A stretch of DNA of 64,000 bases from Acidobacteriaceae bacterium (GCA_027449545.1 DAIDLI010000047.1:22945-86944), one strand, 5' to 3'. Positions 27,666 to 37,969 are shown, counted from the stretch's first letter. Numbers and translations are program-made. Notes: generated by a model not told the origin, from the letters alone.

Positions 27666-29867
27666 ATGCAGACACACGAGGAACTGGAGGCTGGAACTTA
27701 TTACCAGTTCGACACTTACCTGCTCGATCGGGATGCGAGAACGCTGCGCTGCGCGGGCAGACTTGTCGAGCTGACCCCCAAGGTTTTCACGACCCTGCTG
27801 GTGCTTGTCGAAAACCGCGACAGGGTGCTGACGAAGGATGAGCTTCTCACCCTGATCTGGCCGGATCAGTTTGTCGATCAGTCCAATTTGAGCCAAAACA
27901 TTTCGGTGTTGCGCAGAAGCCTGGGAGAAGCCGAAACCGGCAAGAAATATATTGCGACTTTCCCGGGACGCGGCTATCGCTTTGTGGGGAGCGTAGAGGT
28001 AAGACAGCGCGATGCGGACCGCGGCGCAATCTCCTCGGCAGGTCCCGCGGCGCCGGCTGGCGAGACGGTTCTCGCTGTCGCTGCCCAAGATCGATTTTCC
28101 CCTCCGTCTGTTCGTCCGAAAAGCGTTCGGATTCCCTGGAATCCTCGAAGCGTGGTCAGGGCCTGTGTGCTGGCGATGGCGGTGATCGCCGCATTCGCCA
28201 TCGGCATGGAGATGCGGCGCGCCCGGCCGAGCCCGCCTGCGGGCAATGGGCCGGTCAAGGTGTATGCCCGGATGGATGCGGGACTGACGCAGCCCGCGTG
28301 GTCCCGGGATGGGAGCAAGCTGGCCTTTGTGGCTGTGGATTTGAGCGGCGGTCAATCCTCTCTGTATGTTCAGTCGCGGGGGGATCTCCAACCGCACAAG
28401 CTGCTGTCCGACTCCGGCCAGTTCAGCAGCCCGGCCTGGTCTCCGGACGGCAGGCAGCTCGCCTTCCTGCATTTTGCGCCAGACGCTGCGGACCTGGTCC
28501 TCTACGATACGCAAAGCAGGACCTCCAGAATCCTGACGAAGCTCTTCGCGCACCGCTATGGCTTGAATTACCGTCATCTCGATTGGTCTCCGGATGGGAA
28601 GTTCGTGGTGGTCGACGACAAGAACCAGGATTCCGAGCCGTTCAGCCTCTACCTCATTTATCTGGCGAGCGGCCAGAGGGTTCGGCTGACTTATCCGGAT
28701 TCCGACATGATTGGAGATATTTCGCCGAGCGTGTCGCCGGACGGCGCCAGCGTCGCCTTTGTTCGAGACATCGACCACTTTGAACAGGATGTCTATGTAA
28801 CGAGCGTCCGAGGAAGGACTTACCGGCGCATTACCGCGGCTCACACCCTGATCAGCGATGTTGGCTGGGAGACCGACAAGGCGCTGGCGTTCGCCGCGGA
28901 TTACGGAAAGGGCTTCAGGTTTTGGCGCGTCGACCTGGCGAAGCAGCCTGCGCAACCGGCCTTGGCCTCGCGGGTGGACTCTGAGCGCGCCTTGCAGTTC
29001 TCTGTTGCGCAGAGGGGAAGATGGGTGGCCTTTTCGAATTACGCTCCCAATCTTGAAATCTGGTCTCTCGATCTGCGCAAGCCTTCCAACCGCTGGGTCT
29101 CCGTGGTCCAGGCTCCGGGAGAAAGCATTCGGCCCGAGCTTTCGCCCAACGGCAAACTTCTTGCCTTTTTGTCCAACGCATCCGGGCAGTTTCAGATCTG
29201 GGTAAGCGGGGTGGACGGCACAAGCGCCTGGCCGGTATCCACGGGCGTGCTCGTCCCCGCGTCGTTCTGCTGGTCCTTCGATGGCAAGGCGCTAATTTTT
29301 TCCCCGCAACATGTTCCCGGTCTCTACGAGGTTCCGCTGCACGGCGACTCCGCGGTCCGGGAAATCAGCTCGGTGTATACCGATCCCCGCGCCGCGAGGG
29401 ACGGGAAGTCGCTGTTTGCGCGGGCGCATTTCTTTCTCTATCGCGTTCCGCTCCGGGGCGGCAATGCGCAGGAGATGACCGAGCAAGGCGGGGCGCCGAT
29501 CGCGCAGTCGGCGGATGGCCGCTATTTGTATTTTCCGCAAGGGCGAATGAGCACCACCATTGCCCGACTGGACCTGCAAACGGGCCATCAGGAGGAATTA
29601 ATTCATGCGCTCCTGCCTGGATACTCTGACACCTGGGCTCTGAGCTCCGGAGGGATTTTTTTCCTTGGACAGGAATACGATCAGCCGGGCATCCGGTTTT
29701 TCAACTTTGCCACCGGCGGCGAGGAACACGTTGCCGATCTCCCGGGAGAACTGCCCCCGGTTGAAATGTCTGGCTTTGGGATTTCTCCAGACGGGAAGAG
29801 CATTTGGGCGGTTCGCGCCGATCCGATGCCGTCAGACATCGAGATCACGAGCTTGCCGCCCAATTGA
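27666..29867 (+). CDS. Membrane-anchored winged-helix regulator with TolB/PD40-type propeller
   Basis: A 733-residue CadC-like one-component regulator. Residues 13-112 are an OmpR/PhoB-type winged helix (LTPKVFTTLLVLVENRDRVL; GRGYRFVGSVEV). A Pro/Ala-rich linker and one membrane helix at about 162-182 (VVRACVLAMAVIAAFAIGM) follow. About 530 periplasmic residues then form PD40/TolB-type blades with WSPDG-like motifs (PAWSPDGRQLAFLHF; LDWSPDGKFVVVDD). I infer that the propeller senses a periplasmic ligand and the DNA-binding domain controls the divergent TonB receptor. ATG 27666 is chosen because the winged helix starts right after it and GAGAGAAG precedes it. Confidence 0.85.
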   Translation: MQTHEELEAGTYYQFDTYLLDRDARTLRCAGRLVELTPKVFTTLLVLVENRDRVLTKDELLTLIWPDQFVDQSNLSQNISVLRRSLGEAETGKKYIATFPGRGYRFVGSVEVRQRDADRGAISSAGPAAPAGETVLAVAAQDRFSPPSVRPKSVRIPWNPRSVVRACVLAMAVIAAFAIGMEMRRARPSPPAGNGPVKVYARMDAGLTQPAWSRDGSKLAFVAVDLSGGQSSLYVQSRGDLQPHKLLSDSGQFSSPAWSPDGRQLAFLHFAPDAADLVLYDTQSRTSRILTKLFAHRYGLNYRHLDWSPDGKFVVVDDKNQDSEPFSLYLIYLASGQRVRLTYPDSDMIGDISPSVSPDGASVAFVRDIDHFEQDVYVTSVRGRTYRRITAAHTLISDVGWETDKALAFAADYGKGFRFWRVDLAKQPAQPALASRVDSERALQFSVAQRGRWVAFSNYAPNLEIWSLDLRKPSNRWVSVVQAPGESIRPELSPNGKLLAFLSNASGQFQIWVSGVDGTSAWPVSTGVLVPASFCWSFDGKALIFSPQHVPGLYEVPLHGDSAVREISSVYTDPRAARDGKSLFARAHFFLYRVPLRGGNAQEMTEQGGAPIAQSADGRYLYFPQGRMSTTIARLDLQTGHQEELIHALLPGYSDTWALSSGGIFFLGQEYDQPGIRFFNFATGGEEHVADLPGELPPVEMSGFGISPDGKSIWAVRADPMPSDIEITSLPPN

Positions 29868-30069
29868 ATTTATGCCGATGCTCGTGCCTGCGCGGATTCG
29901 GCATCGGTGTAGAACGGCTTGGCCGGTGCCGAGAGGTGGGGAAAAGGGGCGTCGATTTCCGTGGCCCAACCATGCATGACTATCGGCGCAACGCTCGACG
30001 GCAGGGACGCAATCCGGCTTACGTGCAAGCGCCTCGCATTGGAAAATAGCCGCCTCCTGCTGCTGCGGC

Positions 30070-31527
30070 TCAGTGCGAAACGGCTCCCGACTTCAGGCTG
30101 ATGTCGCTCGGCGAAGGCTGCGGCCGCCAAAGGTAAGTGGCCACCGAGCCGGCAGGAAGAGACGCAGCAAAACTCCGGCCCTTCCACTCAACCGAAAACT
30201 CTGCTGCGGTGCTGGCTTGATTCAGCACCAGCAAAACGATCGAGCGATCGGGATTCTGGAATGCGACGCTCTCCAGATTGCCGGTTCCTTGCCTGGTCGA
30301 GCCAATGCGGACAGCGCCCGGATGCACAAACCGGCTGGCTTGGCCGATGGCGTAGTAGTCCACCGTGTAGATGAGTTTGTGGGGCGTGTCGCGCCTGTCC
30401 ACCGTGATAAACGCCCGGCAGTTGTGGCAGCCGCCCGCGTAGGGACCATTCTTTTCATCCAGCACCAGTCCCCACAGCACCACCGCCTTTGCCCAGTTGC
30501 GGGTTGAGTCGATGACCAGGTGCTCGGTGTCTGCCAGCAGATTGCCCTTCTGCCAGTCCCCGCCCGAGCACTCTGTCATCCAGATGCCCTTGTGCGGAAA
30601 GCGCTCGTGGACCGCGTCCTGTGCGGACGCATCACCGCCGTAGCAATGGAAAGCCGATCCGACTGTGTAGCGCTTCGCCGCCGGATCCGAGAGTACCTCC
30701 AGCGCGTACTCGGGATGATCCCAGTTGTGATCGTAGGCGAGAAGGATCTGCGGATGGCCGGCCGCGGCCAGTGCCGGCCCGACGAAATTGCCGATGAGCT
30801 TTGTCGCCTGGGCCGCAGGCAGAAGCATGCCAGGATAATCCTTGGTCTCATAGAGCGGCTCATTCTGCAGTGACAGGTACTTCACAGGAACCCCGGCTTC
30901 TTCGTATGCCTGCACGGAGCGAACGAGGTAAGCAGCAAAATCCTTCGCCGCATCCGCGCGCAGAGAGCCGCCGATCATTGAATCGTTGGTCTTCATCCAC
31001 CCTGGAGGACTCCATGGCGAAAGCATCACGCGAATGGCGGGATTCAGAGCGAGGGCCTGGCGCATGGCCGGCAGGACGTACTCGCGATCGTGGGCGATCG
31101 AAAAGTGCGCAAGCCCGGCATCGCGCTGACCCGGCGGCATGTCGTCGTAGCTGTAGTGATTGCGCGCAAGATCGGATGCGCCAAGCGGCACGCGCACAAA
31201 GCTGATCCCGATTCCCTCTTTTCCATCAAAGAGACGCCGCATCGCTTTGTCGCGCTGAGCCGGTGTCAACTGCTTCTCCAGCAGCCACGCCGAAGAGTCG
31301 GTCATGGCGGCTCCAAAGCCATCCATGGTCTGGTAGCGCGCACCGTCGTCCACCACGATCGCGTTCTTGCTGCCAGGACCGGCCCCAAAAGCGAGCGTCG
31401 GCTTTGCCGTCAGTGCGTCGTGGAGATCGGGAGTGGTTTGAATCACCGAAACCGTCTGGCCGCAAGCTGCCGCGGCTGAAGCGGCGCAGAGCATCAAGAG
31501 GACCTGCTTATGGAACCAATTCGACAT
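30070..31527 (-). CDS. Secreted GH30 glycosidase (glucosylceramidase-like)
   Basis: Retaining beta-glycosidase of 485 residues with a signal peptide (VLLMLCAASAAAACGQ). The GH30 TIM barrel shows QTMDGFGAAMTDSSAWLL at the start. The acid/base is Glu223 in SLQNEPLYE and the nucleophile Glu319 in GIWMTECSGG, both in place. The C-terminal beta-sandwich of the family closes the protein (SVEWKGRSFAASLPAGSVAT). Activity is likely on beta-glucosides or beta-xylosides; the subfamily cannot be settled by eye. It lies about 210 bases downstream of a TonB receptor on the same strand, with a hairpin in between, and probably processes glycans for that receptor. Confidence 0.9.
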   Translation of the reverse strand: MSNWFHKQVLLMLCAASAAAACGQTVSVIQTTPDLHDALTAKPTLAFGAGPGSKNAIVVDDGARYQTMDGFGAAMTDSSAWLLEKQLTPAQRDKAMRRLFDGKEGIGISFVRVPLGASDLARNHYSYDDMPPGQRDAGLAHFSIAHDREYVLPAMRQALALNPAIRVMLSPWSPPGWMKTNDSMIGGSLRADAAKDFAAYLVRSVQAYEEAGVPVKYLSLQNEPLYETKDYPGMLLPAAQATKLIGNFVGPALAAAGHPQILLAYDHNWDHPEYALEVLSDPAAKRYTVGSAFHCYGGDASAQDAVHERFPHKGIWMTECSGGDWQKGNLLADTEHLVIDSTRNWAKAVVLWGLVLDEKNGPYAGGCHNCRAFITVDRRDTPHKLIYTVDYYAIGQASRFVHPGAVRIGSTRQGTGNLESVAFQNPDRSIVLLVLNQASTAAEFSVEWKGRSFAASLPAGSVATYLWRPQPSPSDISLKSGAVSH

Positions 31528-31700
31528 GGGCGTGCTCGTCTTCTTCAGTTGGAGTCAATCTACACCGTTCCTCGCCTGCGGGCTTGCTTGCGAAGACGCA
31601 CAGAGGCTCACCGCCGCGTGGTCCGCGGGAGGAAAGGTGGCTGGTGGAAAGGCGCCGCCCGGAGCAAGATTGGCGATTTTGTTCCGGGCGAATTGTGGCA

Positions 31701-31731
31701 GGAAAGGCGGGCCACAAAGGCCCGCCTTTCC
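31701..31731. terminator. Perfect 13-bp hairpin after the second TonB receptor
   Basis: GGAAAGGCGGGCC (31701-31713) pairs perfectly with GGCCCGCCTTTCC (31719-31731) around ACAAA. Read on the minus strand it begins six bases after the receptor stop and ends in TTTCC. It probably terminates part of the receptor transcripts before the GH30 gene. Confidence 0.7.
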
Positions 31732-31736
31732 CTTGA

Positions 31737-34700
31737 TTAGAAGTCGATCCGGGCGCCAAGCTGGATGACGCGCGGACCGCCCGGCCCTGCCTGGCTCCAC
31801 ATGCTGGTGGGCTGGTTCCAGCTGGAGTCGAGCGAAACCGACTCCGGCGTGTACGTGCCGCCGCTGTAGCTCGGTAGCGTCAGGTTCGCGCCCAGATCGT
31901 GGCTGGCGAAGTTCGGATGGTTGAAAACGTTGTAGGTCTCGCAGCGGATCTGCAGAACGGCGCGTTCCGCTTGCCCCAGCGGGAAGTTCTTGAACAGCGA
32001 CATATCCCAGGTCTGCATGCCGCCATCGCGCAACTTCTCGGGAGTGCCCTTATACGGCTGGCCGATCTTGGGCAGAATGGGCTTGCCCGTGGAGTCGATG
32101 CCCAGGTACGCGGGGGGAATCTTGCTCCACTGCCGGCCGCCCGTCAGTTGGCTCCCCTGCACCCAGAATGGCGTCCAGGTCGGCGTGCCCGTCATGAAGT
32201 TGGAGACGCCGGAGAGCTGATAACCGTCCGTGATCATTCCCAGCACGCGGGAGCCGCCCAGGAAACGCGCCACGGCAGGCAGATCGTAGACGTAGTTGAT
32301 GGCGGCCACATGCGTGCGGTCCCAGCCGGCCACCTGGTAGTTGTACTTGCGCGGGTTGAAGGGATCCACGTAGCTCTCGTCCGCAGTCGACGTGGTCATG
32401 GACTTCGACCACGTGTAGACCGCGCCGGCAGTCAGCCTGTGCCCGAATCGCCGTTGCAGCGAGGCCTGAAGCCCGTTGTAGTTCGACGTGCCGTCGAACT
32501 TGTAATACTCCAGTTGATCGTAGCCCCAGAACGGTGCCAGGTAGTTATCCGGATACGCATACTGGCCGCTGAAGCTGTAGCCGGCGGCTGCGTATTCCGG
32601 CGGAAGGTTCGGCTCTACGTCCGGCACTACCCCGCCCTGAAAGTTCGCCGGATTCTGCGCGGCCTTCGTGAACGTGGTCCCGTAGGGGATCGTGTTGATA
32701 TCCCGCGCCGTCACCAGGTGGCGCGACATGGTCCCTACATAGGCCACATCCAGCGCAAAGCCGGAGCCGAGATCCCGCTGGATGCCGAGGCTGAAGCTGT
32801 ACACCGTCGGCACCTGGCCGGCCCTGTCTGCGCCGATGATGCCCGAGAGCACTCCCGGCGCGTTTTGCGGCGCGCTCTGAATGGCCGAAAGCGGCAGATA
32901 AGTCGGCGCGGTGATGGACGGAGTTGTTACGTTCATCGGGTTGGTGAAGGTGGGATTGAAGACCAGGTTTCCCTGCTCGCGATCGTGCGACATGCCGAAG
33001 CCGCCGCGCAGCACGCCCTTGTGATCGCCGATCGGATCCCAGGCAAAGCCCACGCGCGGTTCCACCATGATGCCGCGAGAGTTCCAGCCGCCCTGCGGCA
33101 GCGTCCCGTTGGAAGCGAATCGCATGCCCGTCAGCGGGTTGCCGCTGTTGGGAATCGGATTGCCATTGGTGTCGATCTGCACGCCCGCCGAGCGAACGTA
33201 GGCGCTTGGATCGAACAGCGCAATCTGGTTCTTGGCATCGAATTGCGGAGGAATCCAGACGAATCGCATGCCGTAGTCCAGCGTCAGCCGCGGCATCACC
33301 TGCCAGGTGTCCTGCGCATAGAACTCAAGCTGGTTGTAGCGGAAGTAGCCCCGCGGCCGCGCGCTCGACTGATCGAAGCTCGAGAAATAGCCGAGCAGAG
33401 CGCTGGCAAACGGAGAGCCGGTGGCCGGATCGCAGGCACGCACGTTGTTCGAGGTCGCGCAGTTGTTGAAGTTGAACTGGCCGTTGTAGTTGCCCCAGGC
33501 CGGCTGGTCCTTGCGGCTGCGTTGGTAAAAGATGCCGAACTTGAAGCTGTGACTCCTCTTGATCCAGGTCAGGTTGTCGTTCACGTTGATGGTGGTGTTG
33601 GCCTGGAACCAGGGATTGGCTCCGTAATACGACCAGGGGTAGTTCTGGCCGTTGCCGCTGTAGCTGATGTCCGGAATCGATGTGTCGGAGGTTACCGCAT
33701 ACAGCAAGGGAAGATTCACGTTGTTCTTGCCGACGCTCAGGTTGCCGTTGTTGCTGGTCCAGGTGGTGCGATAAACGCTCGGTCCTACCGTCAGCTCGTT
33801 CAGCAGGTTCGCCCGGATCGTGCTGGTCAAGTCAGCCGCCAGATTCCATCCCGGCTGAGTTTCCACGCAGCCGCCGACGATTTGCAGCGTTCCCATGCAC
33901 TGCAGGATGCCGGTCTGCATCGGCGTGATCGTGGATTCGCGGTTACCCGTCCAGCGAACGAAAAAGCGCTCATTGGGGTTGATCTGGTAATCGACGCGCG
34001 CAATGAACTCCTTGCGCGGATCGTTGAAAGAGACGTTGTCAATGCGGTTGTAGAGGAACTGCGTGGTGCCGTAGCTGCTCACGTTCGGCTGCGCGTACAG
34101 GTTCATGATCGACTGCATGGACGTGTCGATCGATCCCGACGGAATGGTATTGCCGGAGTACGGCGTCGTCGTGCCGGGCTGATAGATCGTGATCGGCTGG
34201 CCGCTGCTGTCATAGCTCTGCGAGAAGTTGCCCTGCCGCTCGGCCGTCGTCGGCACATAGTAGGAATTCGTGCCGGCCGGAACCAGTTGCTGGTAAAACT
34301 CGTTCGACCAGAAGAAGAACAGCTTGTCCCGCTTGATCGGGCCGCCGACATCGTACCCTTCGGTGTTGTAGCGGTAAAGCAGCTTGGGGATGTCGTTGTG
34401 GTTGTTATACCAGCCGGTTGCGTTCATGCCGTCGTTGCGATGGAAGAAGTGAACGCTGCCATGGAGGTCGTTGGTGCCGCCCTTCGACGTCACGGCGATC
34501 TGCCCGCCCGAAGCCTTGCCGAACTCCGCAGCGTAGTTCGACGTGAGCACTTTGACCTCGGCAATCGAATCCACGTTCATGGTCACTTGCGTGCCGCCGT
34601 TGTCGCCGGTATCCACGTTGGAGGAGCCGTCAAGCGTGAACTCGTGCGAGTTCTGCCGCGTGCCGTTGATGCTGTAACTGCTCAGCCCTCCCGTTCCCGA

Positions 34701-35288
34701 GGCGGCAAACGCGCCTACACCGGATACGCCCGGAATCAGCCGCAGGTAGTCCAGCACGTTGCGCCCGTTCATGGCCACATCTTTGAGCTGCTTGCTGGTG
34801 ATCACATCGGAGCGGTCTCCGGAATCGGACTGGATCTGCATCTGGCCGGTGTTGGCCGCCACCTCAACCGTGGCGGTGGCCGAACCTACCTGAAGCGCCA
34901 GATCGCCGGCATTGAGGCTGGAGCCGGCCATCAGAATCAGTCCCGATTTCCGAAAGGTCTGAAACCCCTGCGCCGTTACCTCCAGGGTGTAGTTGCCAGG
35001 CGGCAGGTTGGGCAGCGCGAAGGTGCCGGCTTCGGAACTCGTTGTGGTGCGTACCACGCCGATGTTCATATCCGTTGCCGTGATGGTCGCGTGGGGAACA
35101 AACGCCCCCGTTGCATCCTGGACGGAACCCAAAATCGAGCCCGAGGTGATCTGCGCCTGCGCGCCCGGCACCAGGCACAGCAGCGCGATCAGTCCAAAAA
35201 GAACCCACGCGGCTGGACTGGACCACCGCTTGGGGATTTGAGATTGTTGTAGGGCCTCTCTTAAGTCATTACGTTTGTGGAAGTGCAT
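31737..35288 (-). CDS. TonB-dependent receptor with carboxypeptidase-regulatory-like domain
   Basis: Outer-membrane transporter of 1183 residues. ATG 35288 follows a near-ideal AAGGAGG. It has a signal peptide (WVLFGLIALLCLVPGAQAQ), a CarboxypepD_reg domain (GSILGSVQDATGAFVPHATI), a plug (SKQLKDVAMNGRNVLDYLRL) and a barrel ending in RVIQLGARIDF. It is the counterpart of the receptor at 23291-26980 but only broadly similar in sequence, so the two probably take different substrates. A GH30 glycosidase follows on the same strand, and a winged-helix/propeller regulator is divergent 277 bases away. A very long antisense open frame runs opposite it and is not believed. Confidence 0.9.
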   Translation of the reverse strand: MHFHKRNDLREALQQSQIPKRWSSPAAWVLFGLIALLCLVPGAQAQITSGSILGSVQDATGAFVPHATITATDMNIGVVRTTTSSEAGTFALPNLPPGNYTLEVTAQGFQTFRKSGLILMAGSSLNAGDLALQVGSATATVEVAANTGQMQIQSDSGDRSDVITSKQLKDVAMNGRNVLDYLRLIPGVSGVGAFAASGTGGLSSYSINGTRQNSHEFTLDGSSNVDTGDNGGTQVTMNVDSIAEVKVLTSNYAAEFGKASGGQIAVTSKGGTNDLHGSVHFFHRNDGMNATGWYNNHNDIPKLLYRYNTEGYDVGGPIKRDKLFFFWSNEFYQQLVPAGTNSYYVPTTAERQGNFSQSYDSSGQPITIYQPGTTTPYSGNTIPSGSIDTSMQSIMNLYAQPNVSSYGTTQFLYNRIDNVSFNDPRKEFIARVDYQINPNERFFVRWTGNRESTITPMQTGILQCMGTLQIVGGCVETQPGWNLAADLTSTIRANLLNELTVGPSVYRTTWTSNNGNLSVGKNNVNLPLLYAVTSDTSIPDISYSGNGQNYPWSYYGANPWFQANTTINVNDNLTWIKRSHSFKFGIFYQRSRKDQPAWGNYNGQFNFNNCATSNNVRACDPATGSPFASALLGYFSSFDQSSARPRGYFRYNQLEFYAQDTWQVMPRLTLDYGMRFVWIPPQFDAKNQIALFDPSAYVRSAGVQIDTNGNPIPNSGNPLTGMRFASNGTLPQGGWNSRGIMVEPRVGFAWDPIGDHKGVLRGGFGMSHDREQGNLVFNPTFTNPMNVTTPSITAPTYLPLSAIQSAPQNAPGVLSGIIGADRAGQVPTVYSFSLGIQRDLGSGFALDVAYVGTMSRHLVTARDINTIPYGTTFTKAAQNPANFQGGVVPDVEPNLPPEYAAAGYSFSGQYAYPDNYLAPFWGYDQLEYYKFDGTSNYNGLQASLQRRFGHRLTAGAVYTWSKSMTTSTADESYVDPFNPRKYNYQVAGWDRTHVAAINYVYDLPAVARFLGGSRVLGMITDGYQLSGVSNFMTGTPTWTPFWVQGSQLTGGRQWSKIPPAYLGIDSTGKPILPKIGQPYKGTPEKLRDGGMQTWDMSLFKNFPLGQAERAVLQIRCETYNVFNHPNFASHDLGANLTLPSYSGGTYTPESVSLDSSWNQPTSMWSQAGPGGPRVIQLGARIDF

Positions 35289-35565
35289 CTTGCCTCCTTA
35301 TGCCTCATCGGCGAATCTCTCTCTCAGCCAATTTGTGACTTGGCTATCCTTGCTGCTGCCGCAGGCGGTGCTCTGCTTTCGGCGCAGCAAATGCGTTCAT
35401 GGTGAAGCGTTGCCCAAAGTAGGACACCGCTGCTGTGACGGTCCTTACGCTGGATGAAAGGTTTTGTGATGATTTTATGATGCCGACTAACCTTCGCAAA
35501 ATGAGCAGGTTACATGGGGATCGGCGTCAGTGCTAAAATGAGCTACGTTCCGCGGTGATTTTGTT
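35289..35565. promoter_or_regulatory. Divergent control region, TonB receptor / regulator
   Basis: This 277-base spacer must hold both promoters of the second module. The receptor's Shine-Dalgarno (AAGGAGG on the minus strand) is at 35293-35299. An AT-rich stretch near 35462-35485 contains the near-repeat TGATGATTTTATGATG and is a plausible promoter or operator zone. No -35/-10 pair is certain. Confidence 0.4.
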
Positions 35566-37728
35566 TTGAGAACGAATTACTCGATCGGCGAGTGGTTGGT
35601 TGAACCTGCGTTGAACATCGCTTCGAGGGGTGACGTAGTCGTTCACCTCGAGCCGAAGGTCATGCAAGTCCTGGTCCACTTCGCCCAGCATCCCGGAGAG
35701 GTGCTCACCAAGGAACAGGTCATTGAGGCCGTCTGGCCGGACACCTTTGTCAGCGAGCAGGCCCTGACGCGCTGCATCTCGGTTCTGCGCCGCGAGATGC
35801 AGGACGACGCCCACACCCCCCGATACATCCAAACAATCTCTAAATCGGGTTACCGCCTGGTCGCAGAGGTGCGCGTGCACCAAGTCGAAGCTCCGCATCC
35901 GCCTGCGGAGCCGCATCTTGCCTCCGAGCCGCCTGCCAACGGAACCATGCCGAAGCTCGACCCCGCCCCGGTCGCGCCAGCCCCAGTCTCCCGGAGGAGG
36001 TATTGGATCTGGGGAGTCGCTTCCGCGTCGGTCGCCGTGGCCGCGGTGGCTGTATTCCTCCTGTTGCGCATGGGGCAGAGTGCGGACCTGCCACCGTTCC
36101 GCGTGATTGCGCTGACCTCCTACGCTGGCCAGCAGGACCAGGGTGCCTTTTCTCCGGCCGGCAACAGCGTCGCGTTTGTCTGGACTAGCCCCGACGACGG
36201 CTACCGCAATATCTTCGTCAAGCACATCGGCGACGAGACCACCCTCCGCCTGACCAACGGCCCGGAAGCCGACTACTCGCCCACCTGGTCACCCGACGGA
36301 ACCCGCGTCGCCTTTCTGGCAGCCTCCGACAAAGGCCTCGGCATCTTCCAGGTCTCCAGCTTTGGCGGCCCCGTCACCCGGCTCTACACGCCGAAGGGCA
36401 TCATTCACTGGGAGCAGGGCGGCCTCTCCTGGTCGCCGGACGGCAAATCCATCGCCTTCCCCGACGGCGTCTCGTCGCGCTCCCCCTCGGCCATCTATTT
36501 GCAGTCGCTCGACACTCTCCAGGCGCGCCCTCTTACTGCGCCCCCTGCGGAGTGGGACGGCGACTTCGATCCCGCCTTCTCCAACGACGGCAAGCGCATT
36601 GCCTTCATCCGCGCCAGCGACTACGCGGTGCGCGACATCTATGTGGTCCCCGCAGGCGGTGGAGAGGCCAGGCAGATCACGCACGACGGCCGCATCGTCG
36701 ACAGCCTGTGCTGGAGCCCCGACGACAAGTCCATCATCTTCTCCTCCGATCGTGGCGGAAAATTCGCCCTCTGGAGAGTCTCCGTGCGAGGGGGTGAGCC
36801 GGAGCGGCTGTCTGTCGGCACGGAAGATGCCTTCCAGCCCGCCTTCTCCCCGGTCACCCATCGGCTTCTTTACACCCAGAGCTCGGCGACCTGGAGCATC
36901 ATGGCCATTCCCCTGCGGCCTGCCGCCAAAGCCGGCAAACTCGCTCCGGTCATCTCCTCCACCGCCCAGGACTCTGCCCCGTCCTTTGCTCCCGGCGGCA
37001 GCCGCATCGCCTTTCAAAGCTGGCGCTCGGGCACTCAGGAAATTTGGATCACCTCGCGCGACGGAAAGAACATCCATCAGCTCACCTCCGACGGGGAGGG
37101 GCTCACCGGAAGCCCATCCTTCTCTCCCGACGGCATGTGGGTGGCCTTCGACAGCCGTGTTGAGGGGCATTCCCATATCTTTCTCGTCCCCGCCGTGGGC
37201 GGCGCCCCCCGCCGCATTACCGCGGGCGATTCCAACAACATCCTGCCGCGCTGGTCGGCTGACGGCAAATCTCTTTACTTTGCCTCCAATCGCAACGGCA
37301 CCTGGCAAAGCTGGAGGGTACCGGTTGCCGGAGGCAATCCGCAGCAGGTTACGGCAAACGGCGGCTACGTCGCGATGGAATCGCCCGATGGCAGGTGGGT
37401 CTACTTCACCAAGGGCGACCTCTCGGGAATCTGGCGCATACCCATCAGCGGCGGCGCCGAGCAGCTCGTCCTTTCCCAGCCGCGTGGCGGCTACTGGGGC
37501 TACTGGTGTATCGGCCGCAGCGGCGTCTACCTGCTCGATACCGATCCACCCGCGCCGCGCATCGTGCTTTACGATTTCTCCACGCACAGAACTTCGACGA
37601 TTGCCACACTCGATCACTCGCCCCCTCCCTACGCGGGCCTGACCGTCGACCGGAATGAGAACGAACTGCTAATGACTGATGAGCGCAACGTCGGCAGTCA
37701 TCTCACCCTGGTCGAAAACATGCGTTAG
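35566..37728 (+). CDS. Membrane-anchored winged-helix regulator with TolB/PD40-type propeller
   Basis: A 720-residue paralogue in architecture of the regulator at 27666-29867. Winged helix at residues 7-104 (HLEPKVMQVLVHFAQHPGEV; SKSGYRLVAEV), a Pro-rich linker, one membrane helix at about 147-168 (WGVASASVAVAAVAVFLLL), then periplasmic PD40-type blades (TWSPDGTRVAFLA; LSWSPDGKSIAFPD; PSFSPDGMWVAFDS). The start must be TTG 35566: a TGA stands in frame at 35539 and no ATG or GTG lies between. It is divergent to a TonB receptor, and a glycosidase follows it on the same strand, so it is the likely sensor-regulator of that module. Confidence 0.85.
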   Translation: MRTNYSIGEWLVEPALNIASRGDVVVHLEPKVMQVLVHFAQHPGEVLTKEQVIEAVWPDTFVSEQALTRCISVLRREMQDDAHTPRYIQTISKSGYRLVAEVRVHQVEAPHPPAEPHLASEPPANGTMPKLDPAPVAPAPVSRRRYWIWGVASASVAVAAVAVFLLLRMGQSADLPPFRVIALTSYAGQQDQGAFSPAGNSVAFVWTSPDDGYRNIFVKHIGDETTLRLTNGPEADYSPTWSPDGTRVAFLAASDKGLGIFQVSSFGGPVTRLYTPKGIIHWEQGGLSWSPDGKSIAFPDGVSSRSPSAIYLQSLDTLQARPLTAPPAEWDGDFDPAFSNDGKRIAFIRASDYAVRDIYVVPAGGGEARQITHDGRIVDSLCWSPDDKSIIFSSDRGGKFALWRVSVRGGEPERLSVGTEDAFQPAFSPVTHRLLYTQSSATWSIMAIPLRPAAKAGKLAPVISSTAQDSAPSFAPGGSRIAFQSWRSGTQEIWITSRDGKNIHQLTSDGEGLTGSPSFSPDGMWVAFDSRVEGHSHIFLVPAVGGAPRRITAGDSNNILPRWSADGKSLYFASNRNGTWQSWRVPVAGGNPQQVTANGGYVAMESPDGRWVYFTKGDLSGIWRIPISGGAEQLVLSQPRGGYWGYWCIGRSGVYLLDTDPPAPRIVLYDFSTHRTSTIATLDHSPPPYAGLTVDRNENELLMTDERNVGSHLTLVENMR

Positions 37729-37969
37729 AGCGCCTCCGCGCTCATCCAGACCTCGCCTTCACGTGACCTGTATCACGCTTCGGAATCTTCCGGCCGCGCC
37801 CGCCCCAATTGCAGCTTCCTCTGTCTAAACTGGCGGAAGGGCCACTCGATCAACGGGGTCTTCGCCTGCTCTCTGGTCTGCCGTCTCGGATTACGCTCAG
37901 GGGCATGCAGGCTGCTGCTCATCTGCCGGAAGACCTCCGCTGCTCCACCAGCAAATAGAGAGGTGCTTC

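Noticed and set aside
31899..35252. A 1117-codon open frame on the plus strand opposite the second TonB receptor
   Set aside because: It is a shadow of high-GC codon use on the minus strand. The receptor has signal peptide, plug and barrel features and an ideal Shine-Dalgarno; the antisense product is Arg/Val/Ala-rich without any domain.
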